From the NCBI GenBank assembly GCA_030490835.1, contig CM059972.1, positions 57,331,563-57,395,562 on the forward strand: a stretch of 64,000 nucleotides of DNA, read 5' to 3'. The notes beneath the pieces are model-generated. The model saw only the letters and a list, made by a program, of their open reading frames with translations. It did not search any database and was not told the DNA's origin. Shown here piece by piece: positions 33,312-45,195 of the stretch. Source of the stretch: Annona cherimola (taxonomy: Eukaryota; Streptophyta; Magnoliopsida; Magnoliales; Annonaceae). The stretch's first letter is position 1. Each line of letters starts with the position of its first letter. Made by a program: the position numbers and the translations under genes.

Positions 33312-34746
33312 AGAACTCTAACTAAGTTCATATACACAATTAGCTTACTTTAGCATATTCATGCTTTTTCATTCCTCATAGCCTTCAAGGCTATCATCAC
33401 ATACCTTCCTCCATGTCTTAGGTTCGCAACCTTCTGAGTTTTCTCGGTACCTGTCTAAGGGTTGGAAAAACAAAACGTGAGTGACAACTCAGTAAGCAAG
33501 CATTTTATCTTTAGGGCAAGGCTTCTTTGAAAACATTTTTCATAGACCTCGGGAATACCTGTTTCCTAAGGACATGTATATGTCCTAAAATATCATCGTG
33601 AAATCCTTTGTTTATGAGGACAATTCCATGTCCTTAAATGTTTTCATAAGACATTCATTCTTAAAATCATTTACAAGCCGTGTCTGGGCTTGTTAAGGCA
33701 AAACATATACGTTTTAGCTTCTCTAATGAGTTCCCTTTAATCTTATATGAACATTTTTAATGTTCATAGCCATTACATGGAATCATCGGTTGCCAGTGGA
33801 TGTTTTACGTCCAAAATATTTTTCTTATAAATCCTTAGGCAAAGGAGGACATCCTCATGTCCTAAAATATCATTAACATAAGCCATCATAAAATCCTTTA
33901 GCCAAGAGACATTTTATGTCTCAAAATATTTTTCATATAGCTTCCTTTGGCAATGGATATTCATATGTCCTAAAACACTTTTTATTTCCAACACATTAAC
34001 ATTGGACATTCTCATGTCCATAAACGTTTATCATTTAGGCTCTTTAGAAAAGGATATTCTTATGTCCAATCCAAGTTTCACATAAATCTTTTTCATAATC
34101 CCCGTCTTGGGGCTTGTTTATAGTAAACAAGGCAAATAAAATACATAAACCATTTTCATAACTGCATTTGCATAACAACATTTTCTTTTATTCCTGTTAT
34201 TTACACTTTTGTGTAAAACACCCTCTCTTTTAGGGTAACTTATGCATATTAGCTTATAAAAATCCCTTTTGGGATAACTTTTTGTATAGATGCTTTTATA
34301 TCCCAATCTTTGGGCTTTTCAAAAGCAAAACGTATGCAAATATATTTCTCCCCATCCAGTAGTGACACTCAGCAAGTGATCATGCTACCTTTTGGAAGAG
34401 AATCCTTAATAACACGCTAGCTCAGTGGCTGTTTATTTACCTTGCTCCCATCTCAGGTAGGACACCGCTGGCACTCCTGCCATCCCTTAGCTACTTAGCC
34501 TTATGTAGAGTGGGCCCCGGTCATCCCAACCGTTCTCTACAACTTGCCTATTACTTGTACTGGTGCACCGTACGTTATTATGACGAACCGCAGTCCGTTT
34601 GGTTTGAAGAACCATAGACCACAGCCCATGTCCTTTTAAACCAGGATCACGGACCGCAGCCTACATCCATATGCACAAAAATCTTAGACCGAAGTCTATA
34701 TTTAAGAATAATTTTCAAAATCACATCACAGAATGCATTCCGTGTC
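33312..34746 (-). repeat. Element C 5' LTR, segment 2 (begins with AGAAC, ends with GTGTC duplicate)
   Basis: It continues the 41-bp unit split by D. It then shows text related to the E LTR (GTCTAAGGGTTGGAAAA... and AAACGTGAGTGACAACTCAGT, compare 35185-35230). The middle, about 33540-34080, repeats short CATGTCCTAAAAT-like phrases. At 34380-34620 there is a GC-richer block that corresponds to the conserved block of the E, F and G LTRs. No gene. Confidence 0.75.
34742..34746. repeat. Left target-site duplication of element E (GTGTC)
   Basis: GTGTC precedes the LTR start at 34747 and is repeated at 49197-49201 directly after the LTR end. Confidence 0.93.
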
Positions 34747-37700
34747 TGTGGCACCCTAAACCCGAGTGTCACATCCTGAGCCTTACCTCAAGATCGGATT
34801 GATTGGTAAACGTGATCAGGATTGTTGCCCTGTCACATGGCGGGATTTATCAGATATTTATCTTGTTAATTATGGTCATGTAACTGTTCATATAACACCT
34901 CATGTTCTCATAATTTCATTTTCAAACAATTCTAAGTCATTTCAATCCATTCATTACATACAAACATGCTGTTCAGCGACATTTCTTCTTTTACCTAAAT
35001 CAGATGTCACTGCATGTACTTATCACAGTCATTTATATAAAACATTCGAATAGTATACATCCATTCTACATAAAATACTGCATATAGTTTTACAATCATT
35101 TCACATCAGTTTCATAACATGAAATTTCCATGGATTCCTTAAGCCGGTGCTAGCTCCTTTGCCATGTCCTGTTCTTCACCTGTCTTTGGGTTTGGAAAAT
35201 AAAATCGTGAGTCGAAACTCAATAAGGAAGCTATTTGCATTTTTCAGGCTAATCATTTCAGGCAACATTTTGCATTTAAAATCAACTTGGAAAGCATCTT
35301 ATACCTTATCCAAAGGTATATCTTGAAAACATGAAATCCTGTACCCATCACGGCTCCCATCGCATAATGCCATATGAAAACATGAACATGAACATCATAT
35401 CTCCCTTAGGATGGAAGCTAGTCAGGCGACCATCCGTCACGTTAACTCCCATTTCAGAGAGGGCGCCGCCGGCCTTAGGCCTATTTCAAGCGACTTAGTC
35501 ACACCAAGGGGGGACAATCGGTCCGCTTACACCCTTCAAGTGAACCTAATATCCTGTGGTCATGAACTTTAACATAAATTCATCTTTAACATGCTAGCAT
35601 GATTTTTTTCAATCATAAACATCAACCACATCATTTTTCCATAGCATTTATCAAAGAAAGATTTCATAAAATATCATTTCAACATCATTTTGCTAAGGGA
35701 TGGTCATCCTTAAACATATTAGACATAATTTTTATAGTTTCGTCAAACAAGTTAAAGCAAAAATTGCATTTATGGAAACAATTTAGAAAAGCAAAAATCC
35801 TTTAAAAAAATTTGCTTGCTTACCTGAACTTTTTAGCTTTCCGCCACCACTTTCTCTTTGCCCTTGCCTACATGAAAATGATATGATTTTTCATACGTTT
35901 CCTTTTCTCATATTTCCTTTAGTTTTCCAACCCATTCCATATACGTCCACCATTTATTTGACTTCATAAGTCATCATACACATATATAGCTTATTTTGCA
36001 CATATTAGCACATTTCATACACATTCGGCTACCATACAACGTAATATATACACATAATCCCAAAATTAGGGTATTCATTTCAATATCATAAAATTCATTC
36101 CATAAACATCATACATAGCTTCATTAAGCTTACTTTGCCATTTTTTTTCTTTTTTTCCCAAAACACACACGTGGGTGTTCCTTGTACGTACATATCATTG
36201 CCTTAGCTTTATAAATCAAGTCCAAAATTTTGGATTAAATACCATGCAATCTCAAACAGATACATAAACATGGGATTCATCTCATTTTCATGCATTTTTG
36301 CATAAAAATCATTTTCATAAATCATTCATCACACATTTACCGTTATCCCTTCACATAAGCTCATTTAGCACATAAACATAATGCATTTCATAAAATTTGC
36401 TAACTCAGAAATTTAATCCCTTTATCAGAGGTATAATTAACCTTAATTACAACTACATTGAAGGTATTTTCATGGGATTTAAATCCATTCAATATAGGTT
36501 TCTAAAACAGCAAGTTTGGAACCCATTTTTTCACCCGTTTTACGTGTCTTTTGACACATAACCTTATGCAGTCATATAATTCCGAATTTCCAGCAATTAA
36601 ATTCATTTTTCCTAATCCATGTCTAGGGATTTAACACATATTTAACATCCATACATTATCATTTCTCAAAACAGCAAGTAGCCTACACGTTTTGAGTCCC
36701 ATTTCACGTCGGTTTGATGTTCTTTCATGAAAATCATAAAAATCAGATTTAGGGTTTATTTTTCCCTAATATTTTGGGAATCCATAATACCTTAAACCTA
36801 GGGTATTTTACCCTACATATCATGCATAAAACATGCAAGTCCATTTCCATAACATTTTTAACCCAAAAACTAAGAAATTAGGTCAAAATCCATGCTTTGC
36901 ATTTCATAGCTTCAAAAATTCATCACTTAAGCATAATCATATATTTGGCATAAATACATGATTCATAGCTTAATCACATCATAAAATCAAAACAGTAACT
37001 TGTCTTGGAGATTTAGAGTTTATCAACTTGGATTTTCCATTTCATACGCATGCATAACTTCACTTTCATCAACCTTAACTTGAAAATTCATACTTAAAAC
37101 TTAATACCCATTTCATATTCATGAAAAAGCATGTTAAAACACCACATTACAGATCCTTTCATCATCCTTTTCACTTCCAAGTCTTGAGTTTAGAAACTCA
37201 AGTTAAACAACTTAAAACAAATCACATACTTACTTGGTTTTGAGCCAACTCAAACCCTAATCCTTTGAGATGATTTTCCCTTTAAATTTCCTTTCTTTTT
37301 CCCTTGGTTTTCATCCTCTTTTGCTGTAAATTTTTGGACATGAGCTGCTGGGTTCACTTGGACGTGTTCAGCACTTAGGATTTTTCCCAAAAATCCTTCT
37401 CAACTCAACGTGCATGGGCTATATATGTTGCTGGATTTTTTTCAGCTGTGGGGCCCACTTGGTGCTGCAATTCCACACTCATTAAATGCTCCCTTATCTA
37501 CCATATAAGCTGGGTAATTCTCAGCCAAGTAAAATTGCATTTTACCATTTACAAAAATAAAAAACTGCATTATCTTTGACCGTCCAATGTGGTTTCCAAT
37601 TCACGTCCCTAGCTGTTCAGATTTTAATCCATTTTTCATTTATATTTTCACCCTAATTTAAGGGTAAATTATACACTTATTTACCCACTAATTCATACAT

Positions 37701-38749
37701 TAATTTTATGTAAATAAATTTAACAAATATTGCAGCAACTTAGCACAAAAATCACATTTTCCATTCCCTCCAAGCTGTCCACGTTTTCAGCTGTATATAC
37801 ATACCTTTTTCCATTTTTTAATTGCTGAAAATATTCATTATTGTATGCACATATCATGTACTTGCATCCCTGCAACATATATGCATTTTTAAGAACTTTA
37901 AAAAATAAAAAATGGGCACCAAACAGCCCTTGGACGTCCCCTCTTGGACACCTCCTCCATGCTTTTGCAATTCCATCATAACTTGCATTAAATGGATGGA
38001 TAATTTTCTCATTTATATATTTCAAATAATTGCATAAATCCCCAAGGAATAGCCTACAATTTTCCACCTCAAATTCCATTTCCATCAAGCATTATCACTT
38101 GGTACTCTAGCATTAATGGCATGTTGCTTTTGTGGAGCATAAGTCAAACATGCTCACCTTTTTCAATGCAGGAATTTTACCAATACTTCATGTTTAATCT
38201 AAGCCATTCAAAATAATTATCTCACCATCTCATTCAACCGTTTCAAATTTCATCTCAATCCGAGTTTCCTAGCTCCCGTTATAGCCGTTTGAAGTTAACG
38301 GTTGAAATTGATATATGCTTAAAAATTCATAATTCTCATTTCAGAAAGGATTTTTCATAATACATTAATTCCATAATACCAAGTCCAACATTAAAAATTT
38401 TTATTTCAAATTTCACTTGAATCCGCCTTACAGGCGTTGAGTTATGAATTTTTCAATATTTTCCATCAAACTTGTCAATTTCCATAATAATTTCCATAAT
38501 TCATTTTAAATAATGAAAAATGATTTTTCATGATATATTTGCACGTTTAAATCACAAATAATTTATTCTAAACTCATTGCCTCCTTTAGGCTCAAAATGC
38601 TTAATCACATCATTATTGCTAACCCATAACCCTAATTGCAATAATTAGCAAAAATCATATAATGCCTTCATAATTCCATAATTCACAAATAAACATCATA
38701 TACATGTTCGATGCATACATATGAGTCCTATATGGGTTAGGGTTTCACA
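34747..38749 (-). repeat. Element E 3' LTR (about 4 kb)
   Basis: It runs TGTGGCACC to GGTTTCACA on the plus strand. It pairs with 45196-49196, with scattered substitutions that look denser at the outer end. It is long, AT-rich and non-coding. It contains a GC-rich conserved block (about 35390-35570) and a short hairpin CGCCTTACAGGCG at 38424-38436, both also found in C, F and G. The 122-residue open frame at 37720-38088 is not convincing as a gene, since its counterpart in the other LTR is interrupted. Confidence 0.95.
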
Positions 38750-38787
38750 ATCCTCCCCCCTTATAACAGGTTTCGTCCCGAAACCGT
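38750..38787 (-). other. Polypurine tract and conserved box of element E
   Basis: On the minus strand GGTTTCGGGACGAAACC is followed by TATAAGGGGGGAGGAT, directly against the 3' LTR. F has the same arrangement at 57252-57289. Confidence 0.88.
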
Positions 38788-41700
38788 CTATTCTTTAAAT
38801 ATGTGGGGGTACTTTCGTTCCACTTCTTCCTTTAACTCCCGAGTGGCTTCATTTTCGGAATATCGATTCCATTGTACTTTCTCATACTCAATTTCTCGAT
38901 TCCGAAGCTTCTGTACCTTGTGATCCAAGATCTTCACTGGTCTCTCTTCATAGTTTAAATAATCCTAAATCGGTAAATTTTCAGCCACCAATACATGAGT
39001 TGGGTCTGAGACATATTTCCTAAGCATCGATATATGGAACACATTGTGAATTAGGGCTAGCGCTGGGGGTAAAGCTACCCGATATGCTAGTTTCCCAACC
39101 TTTTCCAAGACTTCAAATGGTCCAATGTATCTGGGATTCAGTTTTCCCCTTTTCCCAAACCTTGTAACTCCCTTGAATGGCGTGACCTTTATAAACACGT
39201 GTTCGCCAACTTGGATATTCAAATCCCTTCTCTTGCAATCTGTGTAACTCTTTTGCCGACATTGGGCAGTGAGTATACACTGGCGAATAGTTTTCACCTT
39301 GTCTGCCATTCGTTGAGATAAGTCTGGGGCTAATCTTTTCTCTCCAACTTCATCCCAGTTCAACGGCGTTCGACATCGTCGACCATATAATGCCTCAAAT
39401 GGAGCCATTTGGATGCTAGCTTGGTAACTATTGTTATATGCGAATTCCACAATTGAGAGGTACTCATCCCATGATCCTCCAAACTCCAAGGTACACATAC
39501 GGAGCATATCTTCAATGATTTGGTCCACCCGCTCCGTTTGTCCATCCGTTTGAGGATGAAAAGCTGTACTAAACTTGAGTTGGGTGCCTAGGGTTTCGTG
39601 AAAGCTTTTCCAAAACCTTGATGTGAACGTCGCATCTCGATCTGAGATGATCGACTTTGGCACTCCATGGAGTCTTACGATGTCTTTATAGTAAACCTTA
39701 GCTAGCTGTTCCGCTGTATACGTCCTTCTGATAGGTAGAAAGTGCGCGACTTTCGATAACCTATCCACGATCACCCATATAGAATCATTCCCAGCTTGGG
39801 TTCTAGGTAATCCTTCTATGAAGTCCATTGTGATATCGTCCCACTTCCATTCTGGAATTTCTAAGGACTGTAACCTACCAGGCATTTTCTAGTGATCCGC
39901 CTTCACCCGTTGGCAAGTTATACACTTAGCCACATATTCAATGATCTCTCTCTTCATATTATTCCACCAATATACTTTTTAGAGATCTTGATACATTTTA
40001 GTACTCCTTGGGTGAATAGAAAAAGGCGAAAAATGCGCCTCTTTAAGGATCTGTTCCTTCAACTCAACAATGTTAGGTACGTAGAGGCGACCTTTGTACC
40101 TATACATACCCTGCTCATCATTAGCAAATTCTGTCAACCCCTTTTTTTTCATTTTCTCAACATGTGTATATAGGTCTGTGTCCTTTTGCTGCGCAACCCT
40201 AATCTGTTCAAAAAGTGAAGATTGTATGTGTAATTGGGACATTCGGACATGGACTCCTGGTGGACATACAATCAATTCCATTTGCTCAATTTCCTTAAGC
40301 AGTCCTTTCTCCTTAGTGATAAGATGCGCTAATCTAACATTTCAGCTCAATGCATCAGCTACCACATTTGCCTTACTCGGATGGTATAAAATCTCCAAAT
40401 CATAATCCTTCTGTAACTCGAGTCATCTCCTTTGTCTCATATTCAACTCCTTCTGAGTGAAAATATATTTAAGGCTCTTATGATCAGTGTAAATTTCACA
40501 TCTTGCACCATACAGGTATTGTCTCCATATTTTTAAGGCAAATACCACCGCTACTAATTCTAAATCATGCGTGGGGTAGCTTACCTCATTGGGCTTTAGT
40601 TTTCGTGATGCATAGGCTATCACCTTACCCTTTTGCATCAAAACGCAACCCAAACCTTTCCTCGATGCATCACTATAAACCACAAACCCTTCATTTCCTT
40701 CGGGTAGGGTTAGAATGAGTGCTTCCACCAACTGTCGTTTCAACTCCTGAAAACTGCGCTCGCATTCCTCAGACCATACATACCTGACTCCCTTACGAGT
40801 CAACTTAGTTAATGGGGCTGACAACTGTGAAAACCCTTCAACGAACCTCCTGTAATAGCCGGCCAACCCTAGGAAGCTTCGAATTTCTGTAATGGTCATC
40901 AGCCTTGGCCATTTCAATACCGCCTCAATCTTTTGAGGATCAACTTGAATACCCTTTTCAGATATCATGTGTTCGAGAAATCCTATCTTCTTCAGCCAAA
41001 ACTCATATTTCTTCAGTTTGGCATACAATTTCTCTTTCCTTAGCTTTTCTAAGACCCTTCGCAGATGGTCTTTATGTTCTTTCTCCATTTTAGAGTAAAT
41101 CAGGACATCATCGATAAAAACAACCACAAATTGATCCAGATAGTCCCAAAAAACTCTATTCATCATATCCATGAATACAGCAGGGGCATTAGTAAGTCCG
41201 AAAGGCATTACCAGAAATTTATAATGTCCAACCTGGTTCGGAATGTCGTCTTATGAATATCAACCGGACTTATTCTTAACTGATGGTACCCTGACTGTAG
41301 ATCGATCTTGGAGAAAGTTGTTGCTCCTTGTAACTGATCAAACAGATCATCGATCCTGGGCAATGGATATTTATTCTTTATTGTGACTTTATTCAGATCT
41401 CGGTAGTCAATACATAACCTCAAGCTTCCATCCTTTTTCCTCACAAACAATACTGGAGCTCCCCAAGGGGATCCACTGGGTCTAATGAAACCCTTATCCA
41501 ACAGCTCCTGTATTTGCGCCCTTAGTTCATTCATCTCAGCTGGAGCCATTCTATATGGTGTTTTAGAAATTAGTTCATTCATCTCAGCTAGAGCCATTCT
41601 ATATGGTGTTTTAGAAATTGGAGCCGTACCGACATTACATCAATCGTCATATCCATTTCCCTTTGTGGAGGCAACGTGGTTAATTCCTTGGGAAATACAT

Positions 41701-42300
41701 CTAGAAATTCTTTAACCACAGGTATTCGATTAATTCCTTCCTCTATGCTTTTGTCCACATTTACAGACACCAAGTAAGCTCGACACTTTTGTCGGATCAT
41801 TCTGACAGCTTTCATAGATGATATCAGTATACTTGAGCTGTCAGGTTGCCTTACTTTTCCAATGGCAATCTTCTTCCCTGGAGTTGCTTCAAATTGCACT
41901 TTCTTATTTTTACAGTCTATAGTCGCTCCCCATTGGCTTAGCCAATTCATACCCAATATCATGTCCAACTCAGTCATAGGCAATAGGATGAGATCAGCTT
42001 CTAGAATCAATGATCCTATCCTAATTGGGCAGACTTTGCATACTTGGCTAGTACTTGCTAATCTATACACTGAAGATTCCACATGTATAACCTGATTAGT
42101 TTCTTCTATCGGCAGTGCATGGGTGGTCACGTATTGGCATGCTATGAATGAATGGGTGGCACCAGAATCAAACCAAGCAACTGCCATATTCCCTAGAATG
42201 TAAATCGTAACTGTGACCACATTTTTCTCTTGTTCTTGGGATTCTGTCCGGGTAAGGGCATGCACGTGCACCGGGTTTGTAGAAGTTCCCTGCTTACTGG
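38788..42300 (-). pseudogene. pol: Element E pol pseudogene (protease-RT-RNase H-integrase-chromodomain)
   Basis: Reading down the minus strand: protease AWFDSGATHSFIA (about 42180), RT with [19 protein letters not shown] (about 41470) and [10 protein letters not shown] (about 41115), RNase H with [12 protein letters not shown] (about 40680), integrase core with MDFIEGLPRTQAG (about 39830), ISDRDATF (about 39645) and HPQTDGQTERV (about 39550), the GPF/Y-like NPRYIGPFEVLEK (about 39140), and a chromodomain (38788-38945). Lesions include a base loss near 41632, an in-frame 48-bp tandem duplication at 41522-41617, a frameshift near 41240, and stops near 40425, 39975, 39890 and 38962. In the chromodomain the Trp of F's ATWELKEE is Arg. 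It is not functional. Confidence 0.92.
41522..41617 (-). repeat. 48-bp in-frame tandem duplication at RT N-terminus of element E
   Basis: 41522-41569 and 41570-41617 are the same 48 bases apart from one substitution. They encode two copies of a 16-residue segment around [14 protein letters not shown]. Element F has a single copy (about 54470-54515). The duplication keeps the frame. Confidence 0.9.
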
Positions 42301-43600
42301 GTGCTCCAGGTATCCTCAGTTGAGCAGGTCTTCCACGTCCTTGAGATGATTGTGTCTTGTTTGGGCAGTTTGTGGCTATGTGACCCACTTGATCACATAT
42401 ATAACACTTAACCACCTTTGCTTCTCCCGGCCTGCATTCCTTGGCGATGTGACCCATCTGTCGACATTTATAACACCGATTCGAGCCTTTTAAACACTCG
42501 CCTGTATGTCGCCTTTGACATTTCTTATACAATGGCGAGCTTTTCTTCTTTTAAACTCCTTTTCCCTTCCTAAAGTTACCTTTTCTAGATTTCTCTTTTC
42601 CAATTTCCGATTCCTTGGGACCCATATTGAACGCCTTCGAATCCAATCTTAGTTCTTGAGTTCTCAAGGCCTCAATTTCCAAAGCTCTTGCTCTCTCAAG
42701 GCTTGAGGCATAGTCCTTTATTAATAGAGGTGCAAGGCTTTCCCGCAGATATGGTCTCAGCCCTTGTTGAAATCTCTGTGCCTTATTTTGTGGCACATTA
42801 GCAATCCAAGGGATATATCTGACCAGAGCATTAAATTTTATAGCGTACTCAGTGACCGTCATCCTCCCTTAATACAATTTTTCAAATTCTATTACTTTTT
42901 GACTCCGCAAACCCACCGGGAGGTATTCTTTATTAAATTCTTCCACAAATGTTTGCCAAGACACTTCTTCGGGTCGTGGCATTGTAATTAACATGGTCTC
43001 CCACCATTCGTGTGTATCCTTTGCTAATAAATGGGTAGCACACAATACTTTTTGACGGTCGTTGCACGGAGATATCCTGAACAATTTCTTAATCTCCATC
43101 AACCATTGCTCTGCTTGCATCAGGTCAAGTTCTCCAGAAAACTTCGGGGGTCACTGTGCTAGAAAGGCATTTATGGCTCTTCTAGCAACTTCCATCAGCT
43201 GATTTTCATCTCTTAGTGGTGCTGGTGTCTCAACAGGGTTCGCCCTCGGAGCAGGTCCTTCTCTTTCCATATTACCCAACTGAGCTTGTTGGGTTCTCTC
43301 TCATAAACCTTGTATAATGTCGGCAGTCTGCGCTGCCCAATCCCTAGTGGCCCGCTGCATTGCTTTTTCTACCGCTGCAGCCACTCTTTCCTCCATAAGT
43401 CTATTCTGCCTCAACTCAGTTTCCTCTTCCACATTCTGTTCTGGGTTTTCATCATTTCACCTTTGTTGGTTCCTTTGGTTTTGTGTCATCGGTCTTCCCC
43501 TTTTAGGTCGGCTAGATTCGCCAACTTCGTGTTGGCTAGGAACCTCTATCTTAGCCTCTTTTCTTTTATTTTTCCTCAATCCTGCTCTTGTTTCCACCAT
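42301..43600 (-). pseudogene. gag: Element E gag pseudogene
   Basis: The start MVETRAGLRKNKRKEAK at 43600 is a typical gypsy Gag opening. The capsid (retrotransposon gag domain) is seen in EQWLMEIKKLF and THLLAKDTHEWWE (about 43020-43110) and in VPQNKAQRFQQGLRPYL (about 42770). Two zinc knuckles follow, CYKCRQMGHIAKEC (about 42470) and CYICDQVGHIATNC (about 42400). In-frame stops interrupt it near 43457, 43305, 43155, 42868 and 42550. Several read TGA at positions where CGA is likely, or TAA where F has CAA, that is C-to-T changes. Gag and protease-RT share one frame as usual for this clade. Confidence 0.9.
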
Positions 43601-44067
43601 TATTTTAATCTGAGTATATAACAGACACTTTTCATTTTCGATTAGTATTAAATCATTATATCCATGTTTCATTAATAATCATCATAAAATCATTGTATAT
43701 GCATTGCAATTTCATTCAATTATTAAATCATTGCACATACATCTCATCATCACATGGTCACAATCATTTTATTCGATTACCACATATCACACCATTCAGC
43801 CCATGTTCATTCATTCATACACATTTAGAACATTAAAAGTTTAACATATCAGCATGTTCATTCACATATACCATATTCACAGTCAGTACGTACAGAAGCA
43901 AGTCACGCTTATGTACAATTTCAACTTAACATACCCATTCCATACCTGCATACATGTCAGTTCACCAAAGCAACCATAGAGTCATCCAACCATAATTATA
44001 CATACACAACATGATCATCACCACACTTATATATACACACTGTTTAAAGAAAACAAGGCAAATAAGT
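43601..44067 (-). other. Non-coding stretch between leader ORF and gag of element E
   Basis: About 470 bp, AT-rich with many CATTCA/CATCA runs. No reading frame, RNA gene or clear signal was seen. Confidence 0.6.
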
Positions 44068-44915
44068 TCATCGTCCTCCTGGACCTCTCCCTCGACGTCT
44101 ACGTCTACGTGGGACTTGTGAGGGTGCCTCTGTGATAGTGCTAGTGTCGGACCATGCCTGAACTTCATCGTTACTATCATCATCATCCTCATCCTCATCA
44201 TCTCCCACAAACTCCACTATTTCTTCCTCGACTTCCTCCTCTACTTCATCCTCTTCTTCCTCCTCCTCTTCTTCCTCAAATGGTTCGAGGAATTCCATCG
44301 GGTCATCATCGTCATTGACCTCCTCCAATCAAACAATTTCCCCTGTATTCTCCATTATATACAACATAACCTCATCAGGTTTAGGGCCAGCAGGTACCTC
44401 GATGACTCCTTCGGCACGACACCTTTTTATATAAAGAGCCATGTCCACTTCCCGTTGATGGATTGTCTCCCACGACGCTCCATGACGAAATTGGACACAC
44501 CCATTAACAAATCTGTACCATGGACCAGCATCGGGAGGTGCAGGTGCCCGTGTCTTATCCTAGAAGTTCTGTAGATCTTGTGGATCTACTCTGTCGGTCG
44601 GAACAGGGGGATCCCGGGGAATGCCAAGGTAAGTACCCGATAACACACGTGCCCTAGGTTTATAACTAGAGGGCTCTCCTAGATCCTGTGCATGTTGACT
44701 CGAGGAGTCATAGTAACTTCCCTTAGTGTGATCTTGTGTGCGTATTGGTGAAAATCCAAGGGGAATGATGGAAACGATGCATCATCGGACTGTGATTCCC
44801 ACCATCTATTCATATTTTCTTCTCTTCTCTGTCTCCTATTTTCTTCCTCTCTTTCCCTTCTTAACTCCTCTGCACTCATCATTCTCTTTCCTCTATCCGC
44901 CATCTGTGTAGACAT
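44068..44915 (-). pseudogene. Additional ORF in the leader of element E (between primer-binding site and gag), broken
   Basis: About 280 codons run in the sense of the element from ATG 44915 (MSTQMADRGKRMMS) to a stop at 44068. One frameshift lies near 44760, in a run of four G, and in-frame stops lie near 44560 and 44330. The N-terminal part is charged, REREEENRRQRREENMNRWW, and likely helical. The middle reads APAPPDAGPWYRFVNGC and HQREVDMALYIKRCRAEGV. The C-terminal part has a long acidic Glu/Asp run followed by a basic tail VPRRRRRRGRGPGGR. I do not recognise a family. Conserved sense and a continuous reading text across the breaks argue for a former protein, not chance. Extra ORFs are known in some plant LTR elements, but none that I can match to this one. 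Confidence 0.6.
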
Positions 44916-45174
44916 ATCAATCAAATTGCATTGCAACAATAATTCATCATCATATGACATGCATTTCATAATATCATGAGCATACCTAATCTTCACATGA
45001 ACATGTCTATTTCATCATCTAACATGCATTTCATCATGTTATAATCATACATGAGCATCATTTAATCACATCTAATTCATCACATAATCATGTATATTCA
45101 TGTGTAATCATGCATATCTCTTCATATTTTATAAATTTCCTATACTTAGAAATTTTTCACGCCTATTTACCAAT
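44916..45174 (-). other. Leader of element E next to the primer-binding site
   Basis: AT-rich leader RNA region with CATCAT-type repeats. No coding signal. Packaging signals would be expected here but cannot be seen directly. Confidence 0.5.
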
Positions 45175-45190
45175 CCATGCTCTGATACCA
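45175..45190 (-). other. Primer-binding site of element E (tRNA-iMet)
   Basis: On the minus strand TGGTATCAGAGCATGG lies five bases inside the 5' LTR boundary at 45196. Confidence 0.9.
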
Positions 45191-45195
45191 AGCTC

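Noticed and set aside
37720..38088. 122-residue open frame in the E LTR
   Set aside because: The copy in the other LTR is shorter because of a base change, the text has no recognisable domain, and the LTR is otherwise non-coding.
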